Assembly (NCBI GenBank): GCA_037157565.1
Contig: JAZHRO010000046.1
Span: 16,032,501-16,096,500, forward strand
From: Thalassia testudinum
Lineage: Eukaryota > Streptophyta > Magnoliopsida > Alismatales > Hydrocharitaceae
Direction: 5' to 3'
DNA length: 64,000 nt
Below the pieces are notes generated by a model. It had not been told where the DNA came from. It ran no database searches and saw only the letters and a list, made by a program, of their open reading frames with translations. Shown here piece after piece: positions 1-10,807 of this stretch; the first letter of the stretch is position 1; the number at the start of each line of letters is the position of its first letter. The position numbers were made by a program, and so were the translations under genes.

Positions 1-1
1 T

Positions 2-18
2 ATAAGTCGTGTACTTAT
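2..18 (-). repeat. Conserved 3' hairpin (ATAAGT/ACTTAT) of element M
   Basis: Arms ATAAGT (2-7) and ACTTAT (13-18) flank a 5-base loop. The same hairpin, with 7-bp arms, occurs at the equivalent place in element E (41261-41279) and element G (53195-53213). Its role is unknown; an RNA structure in the 3' untranslated region is an inference. Confidence 0.6.
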
Positions 19-309
19 CACCCTGACTTAACCAATTAAGATAAATTCTAAATTGGCAAGGACTCGAAAAATGGGTCAACAATTTAGTGGACACTCAGAC
101 TAATTATGCTCGTAGACTTGAAGAGCCTAAGTGTTTAGGTCCTTCTGTATAATTTTCTAAGGTTGAAAACTCCTAATGCCTAAGTTCTCATTTCCTAATT
201 TTTTAATTTTTTTAAATAAATAATAAGTGGGAAATAAAAAGAAAAATTTCTATGGAGTTGACAAAATAATTTAGAAATAGTTATATCCACCATCCCTTGC
301 TTAGCTAAT

Positions 310-325
310 GCAATGTCCTCATTGC
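310..325 (-). repeat. Conserved GCAATG/CATTGC hairpin of element M
   Basis: GCAATG and CATTGC surround the loop TCCT. A degenerate purine tract (ccatccctt on the + strand, about 291-299) lies next to it on the downstream side of the element. Counterparts occur in all other elements whose 3' region is present here (10743, 21251, 41593, 53498, 63832). Confidence 0.65.
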
Positions 326-549
326 AAAATAAAGGCATGAAAAGAAGTGAAATAGACAAAGATATCACCTAAATTCCATGACAGATCTGGTTAGCTCCCA
401 TCAGACTATACACAGATGCTAAATTTAATACCATCAACTAGGCACAGTCCTCAAGATATTAATTATAAGCAATGAGACTACAAGATTAGAGTCTTTAGGC
501 CCCAAGATATGGGTCCTGAAGGGTGAGAGTGGGCTTGCCAAAGAGATGT

Positions 550-975
550 TCAATAAAAGTGGCAAGTTGGTGATGCAGAGAGAACCTGAATGGTCTCAAA
601 TAGGTGTTTTGCTGGATGAGCATAAAGGAGGTTTGGATGGATGCAGGAATGGTGTAATAGTTGGGTGATAGAGGATAATAGTGTTGTGTGTGTGTACTCC
701 AGAATGCTTATGTTGATGTTCATAATTAAACTAGTCTTCCTAAGAGTTTCTCCCTGAATCTTTTCAATTCCATCCTCATAATTAGGGTTCTTGATCCAAG
801 CATTTTGATCATCGTGTTTTCCACCCACTTCTTGAACCTCAAACTCTAAAAATTCAGGACAAGGATCTTGTTGGGTTTTTAATTGATTAAGAGAATTTTC
901 CAATAAGCTTTCAGTTTCGAGAATATCTTCCTTGTAAGTAAAATCCTCATCCTGGAATTCTACAGTTGATTGCAC
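550..975 (-). pseudogene. Acidic ORF downstream of protease in element M
   Basis: This is an open stretch of 141 codons that follows the protease remnant with stops between them. The first ~70 residues are rich in Glu and Asp; the last ~60 are rich in Leu, Thr and His. I recognise no domain. It stands where an Athila-type polyprotein would enter reverse transcriptase, but no reverse transcriptase motif is present. It may be the degenerate C-terminal end of the gag-protease protein, or an accessory frame related to those of the other non-autonomous elements. No function can be assigned. Confidence 0.4.
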
Positions 976-1026
976 ATTGTTGTTATCCTTAATTGTTCTT
1001 GCAACCTCATGATTTTCTTCCCGAGT

Positions 1027-1545
1027 TTAGGTTGAGTTGGCCATTATGGGGTTTTCTATTATGTGTATGGCCATCACCTCCTTGATTCTACCAAGCTCCT
1101 CAATTGAACCACACGTAAGTTGATTCATCTTTAATGACTCAAAAATATTAAATTGATCCATTTTATTCCCAAAGGCAATCTCTATATCTCCCGATTCACA
1201 ATCAATCCTGGCCTTGACGATGGCTAAGAAAGGTCTTCCCAAAATGATCAGGGTGTGGTATAGCTATTTTGGTGCTTCTACGTCAAGGACCATAAAATCC
1301 ACAAGGTAATGAAAATTGTGGGTCTTCACTAAAACATCTTCAAAAAGAGCCCTAAGTTTTGTAATTGTTCTATCAGCCAACTATAAGGTTATGTCAGTGT
1401 GTTTCAAGTGGCCTAGACCAAATTTCCTATAAAGTGTAGTAGGGATCACATTAATGGAAGCACCTAAGTCGAGGAAACCCCGGTCAGAAGTAATGTTTCC
1501 TATTATATAGGAAATCGACGGGGCTAGCACTTCCCATCCTGCTTC
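1027..1545 (-). pseudogene. Retropepsin-like aspartic protease remnant (element M)
   Basis: The minus strand reads through a recognisable retroviral-type aspartic protease: the catalytic loop DLGASINVIP lies near 1450-1480 and the C-terminal block ILGRPFLAIVKARIDC near 1180-1230. In this family the enzyme cleaves the Gag-Pol polyprotein inside virus-like particles. DLGA in place of DSGA is usual for Athila-type elements. At least two in-frame stop codons lie between the two blocks, so the copy is dead. It follows a gag C-terminus that, before the F1 insertion, was continuous with 25324-26983. Confidence 0.8.
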
Positions 1546-2704
1546 TTGGGGGGTAGCTTGCTTAAGGTTAGTGTACTTGTTTTATCTGAAAAAACTCCCC
1601 TTCTAGTACTTTCAAATCCTGCCTTATGCCTCTTCTTATATGAATTTAGTAAAGATCTGGCAAAGGCAAAAATTGATCCAAGGAGTAAAATGATTGTTAA
1701 TTTGAATGCTTATAACAAAGATATTCTTTCCACTAATTTCTCCTCCAGCTTTTCTTGTCTTCCCATGATGGTAACACCATCATGAGCCATAACTAGCTTT
1801 AATTAGTCGTAATCAAGTGACAAAAGCTACTACATAATCGCCTGAGAGCCATAATTCCATACAAAGCCAGTTTAAGAAGAAAACATTAAATCAGGGTTAA
1901 TTCTGCAGTTTTAACATCATATCATGAAAGTAGAGTAACCAAGGGGTTTTCTAGGTGTTAATCTAAGGTCTAATGAGCATTAAAGTCTAAAAAGGGGGTC
2001 CACATAGACAGAAACGGAGTTTCACGCGTTTTGAGGATCAAATCAGCACCCAGAAACCTAATTTCAAACCTGCTTGAATTACAAAGGTTTTGGTTAGGAT
2101 AAAATTTATTTAAACCTCCTAAAATTCATAGAAAAATATTTCTTGAGGTTTGGTATCCTTAATTTGACCATTTGAACCTATTTTGACCTTAAATAGAGTC
2201 AAACAAATTTCTACCCTAATTTAGGTTTTTGCGCAAATTATCTAGTCAAACTTTGTCAAAACTAAAATCCAACTTCACCATTGGATTTCTTGGGTCTAAA
2301 TTAGGTTTGTACCAAAATTTAGGCCCAATCAGAGTCCATCTTGACCCAGTTTGCATTTTAGTCCATTTAAACTCTATTCTCACATCTAAGCCCCTAGCTT
2401 TTGAAACTTCTTGAGTTTAGCCCCCCAAGTTTGTCATCTTCTTTGCAGAATGACCCCTACTGCCATTGGAGGTCAATTGACCTCTAGGCCGACTTCAACC
2501 ATACCTAAACATATTCAAATCATCATCAAATCCACCAAATTTGGTGGGATTGATGTTAACACTTTGAGGATTTGATTGGGACCGATCTTGGCTACCAAAT
2601 AGCAAGGAAAAGCTCGTGCGAACGTACGACATTTATGGGTGTTTCTCCTTCAATCTCAAGCCTTGTAGATGCCCTTTCCTTGTCTAGAGCTTACTCAGGA
2701 GCTC

Positions 2705-2712
2705 TATAAAAG
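2705..2712 (+). promoter_or_regulatory. TATA box of F1 5' LTR
   Basis: TATAAAAG in the pyrimidine-rich context typical of LTR promoters. Equivalent boxes are TATAAAT at 31934 and, on the minus strand, 38801-38807 and 60452-60459. In the 3' LTR at 22596-25323 the same site reads TAAAAAAG and appears lost. Confidence 0.6.
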
Positions 2713-3588
2713 CTTCCCCATTGCAATTCCTTACTCCTTAGCTCGATTTGGCCGCACTTCCTCACAAATTCTCCTTCTCCGACCACCTCCACCGTAGCTC
2801 CGACAACTCCACTCTCTCTGACTTCCTCACCCGCTGCCACATACTATAGGCAGCGGGACCATCTTCCTCGCCTTCCTCTGCTCCTTGCCAACCACAGTAG
2901 GAGTCCCTAGACCCCTCTCGTCGTCGTCGTTCCACCACCAGAGGTTTCACCTTCCTTGGCACTAACCAATCAAAGTTAGTGCCATCTCTTCCCTTTCCTC
3001 CATTAGATTAGGTCCCTTAGCTTCCTCTCTCTCTATCTCATTGCTCTCCCTTTAGATCTTAGGTTCGACTGCCAATACATCTGTTCTCTCCCCATCTTCT
3101 TCCGCTTTGGCTGAACTCCGACGAGGCCTTCCGCCCTCTGCAGACCTCCAAACAACCTACTCTCCACAACCTCTCCCACACCTCCACGACCAAAACCCCT
3201 CAAGAAATTGAGGGGATTGCTCACTCAAAAGCTCCGCGGAACTCACCCTCCACCGCACCTCTTCCCCGACTTTGCCAGACCTCCTTACACCTCACAAACA
3301 CCACCTTCACCTTCGCCATCACTTAGCGAAGCTTAGTAGCTATCTGATTGGGGCTTTGAGCTCGTATTCATGAAGTGAAGGTCTCGCCATCGTCACCTGT
3401 CATCGACATCATTTCCGGTGCCGTTCGCCTTGCTCCAACCTGCTTTGACCTTGCTACCATGTCCAGACACTGGGGCCCAGTCCCAGGAGCTTTCCCAGGG
3501 CTCCAATCGAGACATGAAGCCACAACAGCACCTTCAATTCCTTCGAGCTTAGTTGTTGCTATGCACGAGCAAAAGAGGATTTAACATA

Positions 3589-3629
3589 GTCCCACCTCAT
3601 AAGTGGACGAACCGCTTGAGTGATATAAG
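3589..3629 (+). promoter_or_regulatory. snRNA-type USE plus TATA module in F1 LTR (copy 1)
   Basis: GTCCCACCTCA (3589-3599) resembles the plant snRNA upstream sequence element RTCCCACATCG. TATAAG follows after exactly 24 nt (3624-3629). In plants a USE-TATA gap of about 23-26 bp is the RNA polymerase III arrangement (U6, U3), while polymerase II snRNA genes have about ten bp more. A conserved GC-rich hairpin with the core GGGTCGAGTCCC follows at 3670-3681. Function is inferred. Confidence 0.5.
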
Positions 3630-4487
3630 TGGAATTCTTGCTCTGAGCTTATCGCCCAAGAACACTGGAGGGTCGAGTCCCCTGCTCATTCATCCCACTC
3701 CTCACTCACCACCACGCCCGGTGAGCCTAGTCCCTATCCCGGATTCGATAATCCACATTCTGACCCAGTTACCCTTTGGTCTAAGAGAGAAGAGAAGAGG
3801 AGGAATTTGTGAAGAGGAGAGGGGAGGGTTTTGCTGTGCAACCCTTAGCCTTGGGTGCGTGCTGAAGAGGGAGCTAACACTAAGCCTCTGAGTTGCCTTG
3901 TGCTGTGGAGAGAAAGGCCTTGTTTGTGAAGGTTTGAAGAAGGAAAAGCCCTTGAGCTATGCAGTGCTTTATAACCTCTGAGGCTCTTGAGAGAGCCTTG
4001 TGCTTTGTTGATGCCGTGCTTCTATTAAGGTGTCTGATGCCCTATTCTTTCCTCTGAGAGGTTGATTGTATTGGTGCTGTTGGAACATTTAAGTACCTAA
4101 GTTATCTGATTGAGAATACTGCTGGATTATTTGAGTAATTTGAATATAAGATGCATGCTTAATTAGAGGGATCTAAATGGTGACCTAAATCACTACATTT
4201 TAGGTTTCTTCTATTCTTTTTGTCTCTATACTTTTTGAGATACATTAGATTATATTTGATTATCAATTTGACAAGTTTTATTCATTGCATATATGTTATT
4301 GAACTTGATTTACTGTGCTCATTTATTCTGAAAGAAGATTAATGCGTGAATTCCACATTTACTCCTTGCGAATGACCTCGGACTCCAATTAGATTCTAAG
4401 TTTATAAATTTAAGTGTTTGTTGTGCAATTTAGGAGTGTACTATGACGAACACATATTAAATCACCTCAATTTTCCCTACAACATTT

Positions 4488-4505
4488 TGGCTCCATTGAC
4501 GGGGA
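4488..4505 (+). other. Primer-binding site of F1 element (tRNA-Asp type)
   Basis: TGGCTCCATTGACGGGGA lies three bases after the LTR end. It is a mutated match to TGGCGCCGTTGCCGGGGA, the complement of the plant tRNA-Asp 3' end. It primes minus-strand DNA synthesis. Confidence 0.8.
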
Positions 4506-5666
4506 GCAATGCGCAATTCACCATTAGTCTTATCTTTCTTGATTTATCTGAGCACTAACTTGCCCTATTTGCTTTGCTTGTGATTTTGCAAAGTACATCA
4601 CGAAGAGATCTTCTGCACAATCAACCACTTTAGGGACAGGTAAACTCTCTCTTCTTCCCTAATCAGCCTCCTAATCTTGGGAAAGATAAAAAGGAGACAA
4701 ATCAAGTAGGATTCACCTGCCTTATTTTCTTAGTAATTATCATTTAAAGGCATAGTTTCCTGATTTGCAAAATTAACTTGATATCTGATTGAAGAGAGAC
4801 GATTTGTTTAGAGATCCCTATCTTGATTTCTTATACCTATTAGGGATTCACGCTTTAATTTTAAAACATCATGGAGTACACACTTTCTTGTTTGAGTCCA
4901 AGGTATTACATTTGAGATCAATTTGGACTTGAAATAGAACCAAATAGGGCTTTAGGGTTTTGAAGTGTTAGTATACACTTGCATGCATTAAAGGAAATTG
5001 ATCTTCCCACATTTGTGTGCTACCCAAGCCCTTGTTTGAAAAGATTTTTTCAAGGAAAACCCTAAAAATCAGGATCTAAATTCACCTGAATCCTAAAACT
5101 TTGGACCTAACCTAAGAGTCAACTCAGGGTGATTTTTTGGTCTTGACTCAGATTTCATCCTCCATCTTTAGGGAAAGTTAGGTGAAGTTGGACTACTTTG
5201 TAGGCCAACCAACTTCCAAATTAGGTCACAAATTGAATCAACTTCTAATCAAGTGAAACTCAAGGCACAAATTGGGACTAAAATTGGTAGACTTAAGGTC
5301 ACAATTCATACATTCCAGTCTACTTGGAACCTCAATGACAAGGAAGGTCAGGTGAGGGAAACCCTGTAACCTGTGGGGACGCTCTACCGTGTAGGGGTTT
5401 TTGTAGGGCTCTCCCTTCCTGGCTGCCTAAGTACTTCTTGGGTGTGTGGATTTTTGATTCAAAGGTATCATCCACCTCAAGACAACCTTAGTCATCCAAA
5501 AATCTTTGGGTGCCTTAATTGGGTCCAATTCACATCCAGTCCCTCATCTATTCTTTAGAGCACAGAGACAGGAAAGGTCCCTAGGTTGTTGACGTAGAGA
5601 CCTCATTAGAAATGATCTTCTTAGGGATTTCTGATATGATCTAATCAATTCATTCTAAACCTGAAT
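4506..5666 (+). other. F1 leader, non-coding
   Basis: About 1.2 kb between primer-binding site and first ORF. It is AT-rich with many stops in all frames. I see possible splice-like sites but none that I can confirm by comparison, because no second F1 interior is present. Confidence 0.5.
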
Positions 5667-6686
5667 TTGATTTTACATCTTAATCCACCACCTGATTTGA
5701 AAATGCAACCTGACAATTTAGGAAGAATTTTTAGGAAGCCTAAATCCCAAATGAGCATAAAAGAAAAGATGATTGTGGCTACTCTTAAACATCATGACGA
5801 GTATTACAAAACCTCAAATCCATCTAGGCACATTCTGGTTAAAGTTTCAAAAATAATAACCCACATTATGAACCGTGTTGAAATAATATTGACATAAATG
5901 ACACATGGTTCAACCTGGGATGATCTCTTATTAGAATATATTGAATTGAGGAAATTACATAGCAATGAGTATCTACATTGTTGTTCAAATCCCTCATTTT
6001 TGGAAAAACACCAAGGCCTCATGGAGGAACGTGGAAAATTACTAAATATGGTGTATGAAGCCATTGATCAAAAATACCCATATCGACATTTAGAGATTAA
6101 TGAGACATCTTGGAACAACCTTGAGGATCAACATGATTTCCCAAATCCTGGATTTAAAAATCAATGTTGTTGTGGACCCCCAACCCAAATGGAATCAGAT
6201 TCAAACTTCGTGCAGACTAACATGCCTGATCTTGGTATGGGTTGGGAGGATCCAATTGCAAGTGTTTCCGATTTTGAACCAACCTTAGAGAGCCATGAAG
6301 CTAGTCCATCATGCCTTGATTTCCCAAACACCTATAGTAAGCTTGAATCAAAACCCCTTGAGGATGTAATTCTCGAACCTTATCCTGTTAAGGTAATCTT
6401 CGAGAGTAATTCTGACATCCCAATAGAACCAAGTCCACATTCCAGTGACCCAATTCATATCTTCAACCTAGAATCTAGATCTAAGCCTATTTGGGATGAT
6501 CAAGAGGCCCCATTTAAGGAGAATCAGATTTTAGATCTAGACTATAATTCTAGGCCCATATTTAATGATTACACCTCTCCAAACTCCTCAGAATTACAAA
6601 TTGATTTTTTGGAAGTTACACCAATTTATGATACAGAAATAGAGTTGGAAGAGTTAGGATTTGATTGGGTCTACCTGAGGAGCTAG
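5667..6686 (+). pseudogene. F1 ORF, first part: acidic protein of unknown function
   Basis: A single reading frame from ATG 5667 to the stop at 6684-6686, broken by one TAA at 5895-5897; the segment after it restarts at ATG 5898. The N-terminal ~170 residues are basic to neutral and probably helical (KEKMIVATLKHHDEYYK; WDDLLLEYIELRKLHSNEYL). The rest is acidic, Pro/Ser-rich low-complexity sequence. There is no zinc knuckle, no gag-like WxxLxxxFxxxY pattern and no enzyme motif. It occupies the position of gag in an autonomous element. It is not obviously the same protein as ORFX of elements E, G and H, though both are acidic and Pro/Ser-rich. Function unknown. Confidence 0.55.
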
Positions 6687-6754
6687 GAACTTGAGCCTAT
6701 GCCTAATAAGGACACCTCTTGAGCTAAGAATTTGAGATTAGGTTAGATCCAAGT

Positions 6755-7192
6755 CAGGTTGTTGATTCTACACGTCATGATTCATTCTATGGTGGAAATA
6801 CCGATCTAGAATCAGGTTCAGAATCTGAATTTCATAGATTCTCTGATGAGTTCGAATTTTATTCTGATTTCGGAGAACCTTTGTTTCCTGATGATTACGA
6901 GCCAATCTACGACCTCAGCATCCATGACCCATTCTTTGATTCTGACTCTGAGGTCCCTATTCCAAAGATCATTGCTTCAAAATCATGTTCCATTGAGTTG
7001 GAATCATTCTGTTATGATCTTCAGGAATCAGAAACAGTAAGTGCTGAGAGTGTCCACAATCTAGAGTTTGAATCTTTCACTGACTCAGAATTCCATGATC
7101 TTATAAACACTCTCCAAGCATTTACATTTGATTTAAATGAACATCAAGAAGACTCTCTAGATAAACCTATCTTTGAATCATTTCTAGAATAG
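6755..7192 (+). pseudogene. F1 ORF, second part: acidic Asp/Glu/Ser/Phe-rich segment
   Basis: An open stretch in a different frame that continues the acidic protein of 5667-6686, implying a frameshift near 6690-6755. It shows recurring short motifs of Phe with Asp, Glu and Ser (EFEFYSDFGEP, DPFFDSDSEVP, ESFTDSEFHD). From 7193 to 7700 the same composition continues but with many stops, and the sequence is then cut by the Athila-like insertion. No function is recognisable. Confidence 0.5.
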
Positions 7193-7700
7193 CCCTCTCC
7201 ACACCCAGATTTTGAAAAAATCACATCTTCCGATCCACATACATAGCCTTCCAAAATCAGATCCCAACCCTAACCTGCCACCGGAATCAACCTCTACTTT
7301 GATTCACCTTTCTCTGAATCGGTTGCATATAATTCTCCTCCATTTTTGATCGGGTATCAGACATTGATCAGACTGTTAATCACTTCCTATCCTTCTCTGA
7401 TCTCACTTGAAGGGTTCCTACATCCTCCACAGATCCATTTTCTTTTGAGGACCCCTATTCTGACCAGGCAGAGCTGATTCAGCCAAACCCTGGAGTCACA
7501 TTTCTACATCTCTTTGAGCCTCAAAGTATCTAGTGGACTAAACATCTTCTGATTCACATCCATCCACCCACCAGACTGATTGGGTTTGGTCTGCATCATC
7601 AGCTTGTTAACCTGAACACGCACCTAGTTGTACCAACCAGGATACTTATCATGATGCTTATTCTACGAAACTCCTCTAGTTTGACCACACTTTCTCCTTG
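7193..7700 (+). pseudogene. Decayed C-terminal part of the F1 ORF
   Basis: Low-complexity Ser/Pro/Asp/Phe-rich translation with several stops. It is truncated at the target-site duplication of the inserted element, and its continuation after 20986 has no open frame. Confidence 0.35.
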
Positions 7701-7705
7701 ACCAC
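7701..7705. repeat. Left target-site duplication ACCAC of Athila-like element
   Basis: ACCAC immediately precedes the left LTR and recurs at 20986-20990 immediately after the right LTR, proving integrase-mediated insertion into the F1 element. Confidence 0.9.
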
Positions 7706-9521
7706 TGACGTGCCAATTTTTTGCTTTTGATTAAGTTTCGCACATAAAATGATGCGTTGTTGTAGTATGCAAGTGGTGGAAAAATTGACTAATCAATAAT
7801 TAAAATAACCACTCAATTAGGAGCAAGTCGTATCCACAGGGAGGCAATGGCCTATTTAAACTTGCAAGGGTAAGAAATCGACGTTCACTATTCATTTCAT
7901 CAAGAAATCAAGCCAAAATTGCTTTTCAATTGAGGTAATAAGACTTTAACATGCTGATATTGTATTTACGAGAAAGGGGGAGGTTCTTTGCAGAAAAGCA
8001 CCATAATAATTAAATCCAAAAATGAAGTTCACAATGGCATGAATCGTAAAAACTAATAGGTGGTTTACTGTAGCAAAACAGGGGAAAACTTCCCCTTGTC
8101 CATGCGTGAGGAGGATATGGTTGGAGGTGTGAAGCTCGGAGGAAGATCTCTAGACCGAGGGCTTCGCGGCGGTGGTAGCAGCGAGTTGCGAGGTGGCTGG
8201 AACCGGCCGGATGGAGCTCCGGTGAAGATGGGTTCTGACGGTGGCTACTGGCTGCACTTGCTGGAGGAGGCACAGAGGCGTGTGCGGGCGCTACAGGTGG
8301 CGCGTAGGGGCACTGCAGGTGGCGCGCAAGGGCGTGTGATGAAGATGGCGAGGATGCAGCGTGCTCTGCATGCTGGGACATTGCTGCGAGGAAGCGCGGA
8401 GGTTGCTACTGTAGGTAATGAGGCTGCACGCACTGCTGGAGGCACATTGGCCGTGTGGGAAGCTGGAAGCGCGTGCGGCCATAGGTGCTGGAGCTGCGGG
8501 CTGGCGGGCACGCGCGGAAGTTGAAGGTGAGGAGACGCTGAAGGGGCGAATGCGTGGAGGTGCTGGCAGAGCGGGTACAGGTCACCCATGCACAGAGGAG
8601 GAGTGCCTGCTGCTATGCGTGCGAAGGGGAGGCAAGCTGGGTGCACGCAGGCACTATAGGCCACACGTAGAGAGGTACTGAAGGAGGGCTCCGCGCGCAG
8701 GCCATGCAAGAAGGGTGGTGCACGTGGAGGCACAACGAGGGTGGCAAGGCACGTACTGAGGGTGTTTGGGTTCCTTTTGGTGGACGAAAAATAGAGGAAG
8801 GAAAAAAAACGAAGAGGAAGGTGGAGGTCTGACATCTGGGGTCATTCCCAGACGTCTTAATTGGCGTGGATGGTTGCTGGCAGTGGTGGCTAGTGCTAAC
8901 TATGTGGCCTTCAGGCACACGCTCGTGGTAAACTGTACAAGCCACGGATGGCGCGGCGGTCTGTCACCCCGCCTGCCCACGGTAGTGTGGACTTGTGCAC
9001 ATGGTTGAAGCCGGCGGTGGTGATGTGAAGAAGCTCAAAAGCTCTGCACAGTGGTGGGTCGGAATGGTGGTGGCCTCCAAAGCCCGGTTGAGGCTCTCCC
9101 TTCTTTTATGCTGCAAGAGGAGTGCGGGCAGTGGAGGCAGACGTTGGTTGAAGAAGAGGTGAAGCGACACAGATCATGGGAACAAAGATCCACGATTGTC
9201 GCTTGTGCATTTAGCTGGTGCACTCTCCTACATGCATCCGTTAGAGATAAAATAAAGAAATTAAATGTGGGTTATTTGTGTACAAGCCCTTAAAAGAAAT
9301 GTGAAATAAAATAATGCATGTAATGCAACCTAAAAGATTAACTATTCTAATGCATGATATTCTAAATGAATTCTAGGTATGAATGCAATGCATGAAATAT
9401 GTAAATAAAAAAATAATTAGACTAATCTATTTACATCTTATTGTATGCAATTTATATGCCAATATTAGTCTAATTCCTAGGCATTTAAGTAACTAATTAG
9501 CCGACAAATATGGGCTCATCA
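7706..9521 (-). repeat. 3' LTR of Athila-like element
   Basis: In the element's own sense it runs from TGATGAGCCC (9521) to GGCACGTCA (7706). It is homologous along its length to 19143-20985, and to the solo LTR 17383-18979 in the reverse orientation. The middle (about 8060-8950) is GC-rich and yields long overlapping ORFs in several frames that I regard as non-coding. Confidence 0.9.
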
Positions 9522-9559
9522 AATGCCCCTATGCCTAGTTTTTGCTAGTCCCTAGCAAA
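9522..9559 (-). promoter_or_regulatory. Polypurine tract and preceding hairpin of Athila-like element
   Basis: In the element's sense, arms TTTGCTAG and CTAGCAAA (loop GGA) are followed by AAAACTAGGCATAGGGGCATT and then the LTR. The tract primes plus-strand DNA synthesis. The hairpin-plus-tract block recurs in the F1, E and G elements, so the hairpin is a conserved feature and not chance. Confidence 0.75.
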
Positions 9560-9949
9560 TTCAAGTAATAACCTAATTCTTCAAGTGGACTAGCCAACTC
9601 AATCGATCTTCTTTTAGAAACATGTTAAGTTCAGAGTTTAAACCTAAGGTTCCCAAGTAATTGCTAAGTTACAGACTAGGTTGGCTAAAGATGAATTGCA
9701 GGCATAGGTTTCCCTAATTTCTAACTCTACCCTAGGGTTTATTGGTCCTAGAGATTAAAGCATCCGTGCATGTGCATTGGTCTGAGTTATTTGAGGTTGG
9801 TTTGATTGCCAACCAGGAAAGAGAGTAAGAAAGATTTTTTTTTAATATATAATTTTTTTTGTTTGATTCCTCTAAGTCTAACCTTGGATAAGCTATCAGC
9901 ATGGTCTGTGTTGGATTCATTGTCCCCATCACCAAACCTCAAAAGGTGT

Positions 9950-10094
9950 CTGGCTTTCGATGCTTCGAGATTGCACCGCCCATAGCGACCCCAAGAACTC
10001 CTGGCAATCGACACTTCGAGATAGTATCGCCCATGGATTTCTAAAGCGAATTCAGGCTTGTGGCAATCGGCACTTCGAGATAGGGCCGCCCATG
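9950..10094 (-). repeat. Threefold imperfect repeat in 3' region of Athila-like element
   Basis: Three units of about 35 bp (from about 9950, 10001 and 10061) share, in the element's sense, CCATGGGYG, a CTATCTCGAAGTGTCGAT core and GCCAGG. The same triple repeat is present in the F1 element at 22024-22170. It is non-coding and its role is unknown; a structured RNA is possible. Confidence 0.7.
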
Positions 10095-10718
10095 GTACCT
10101 GAACCGCACAATGCGCTTGCATGCCCCCAGTAGGATGGATATCCTAAAAGACAAGTGCCAAGGAGGTGACATGTTATCATCGCATCCTCAAGGTATGTAC
10201 TTCACCTCTCCTGCGGTAGGAACTCTTCCAATCAACTTGTGTTTTCAAGCTTCTCCTAAGTCAGAACTAAGAGAACCAAAATTTTTCTCCAAGAAAGGAA
10301 TTAAGGTGATCACTATTTACACAAGACGAAGTGTGTGTGAATTGTGGATGCTTTGGTTACGAGGACCTGTAAACCAAAAGGTAGAAAAAGACACCAAGTA
10401 CTACCCAGCCTTTAACTCAATCCCTAGCTTTCCTTCCTCAACCTCTCAAGGAATGGTCTGCAACTTAACTCCTACTTGAGTTTTTAAGTCCACAATGGAC
10501 CCTAAAGGTCTAGAGCTAGTACTTCAACTTAGCTTCTAAAGTCATACACCTAGAGTCAACATAGTCTAACCTAAAGTTCTGGTCTGCCTAAGAATGTAGG
10601 GCCCAGCCAGTTAAGCTCAATAATTTTTTTTTAACAATGCAAATGTATGCAATGCAGAATGTTTTAACTAAATGCATGAATGCACTATTTATAAATGCTA
10701 TGTATAGATGCCTCGGGT

Positions 10719-10758
10719 CCTATCCCCCCATGCCTTCTTCAAACAATGTCCGCATTGT
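10719..10758 (-). repeat. Internal purine tract with ACAATG/CATTGT hairpin (Athila-like element)
   Basis: In the element's sense, ACAATG-CGGA-CATTGT (10758-10743) is followed by GGCATGGGGGGATAGG. It lies just after the integrase end and matches the arrangement in M, F1, E, G and H. It may be a second plus-strand priming site; that is inference. Confidence 0.65.
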
Positions 10759-10807
10759 AAGTAGAATGACCAAGGGAAGATATTACCTAAGGCAGAAGAG
10801 AAAGGAG

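Larger units (their letters stand above)
1..1765 (-). mobile_element. Element M, 3' part (gag-protease retrotransposon)
   Basis: This is the 3' portion of a minus-strand LTR retrotransposon whose gag half lies at 25324-26983, beyond the inserted F1 element. Reading right to left it holds a gag-protease linker, a decayed protease, an acidic ORF and a non-coding 3' region with the same hairpins as elements E and G. No reverse transcriptase or integrase lies between protease and the 3' region, so the element is of gag-protease-only type. Its 3' LTR is outside the window. The split is supported by near-matching flanks TCCCA (1761-1765) and GCCCA (25324-25328). Confidence 0.75.
1766..4484 (+). repeat. 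F1 5' LTR
   Basis: It begins TGATGGTAACA and ends CTACAACA directly before a primer-binding site. It is homologous over its length to 22596-25323, 31002-33693 and, inverted, to 36998-39703 and 58713-61403. It carries a TATA box at 2705 and a USE-TATA module at 3589. It has no convincing coding content. Confidence 0.9.

Noticed and set aside
8060..8950. Long overlapping ORFs on both strands in the Athila 3' LTR (and 19497-20487 in the 5' LTR)
   Set aside because: GC-rich LTR sequence gives chance ORFs in several frames; the frames are shifted or broken between the two LTRs, and the composition (Ala, Arg, His, Pro) is that of random GC-rich translation.
9560..10742. Possible env-like gene after integrase in the Athila-like element
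   Set aside because: No open frame on the minus strand and no transmembrane pattern; the region holds the triple repeat and non-coding sequence.
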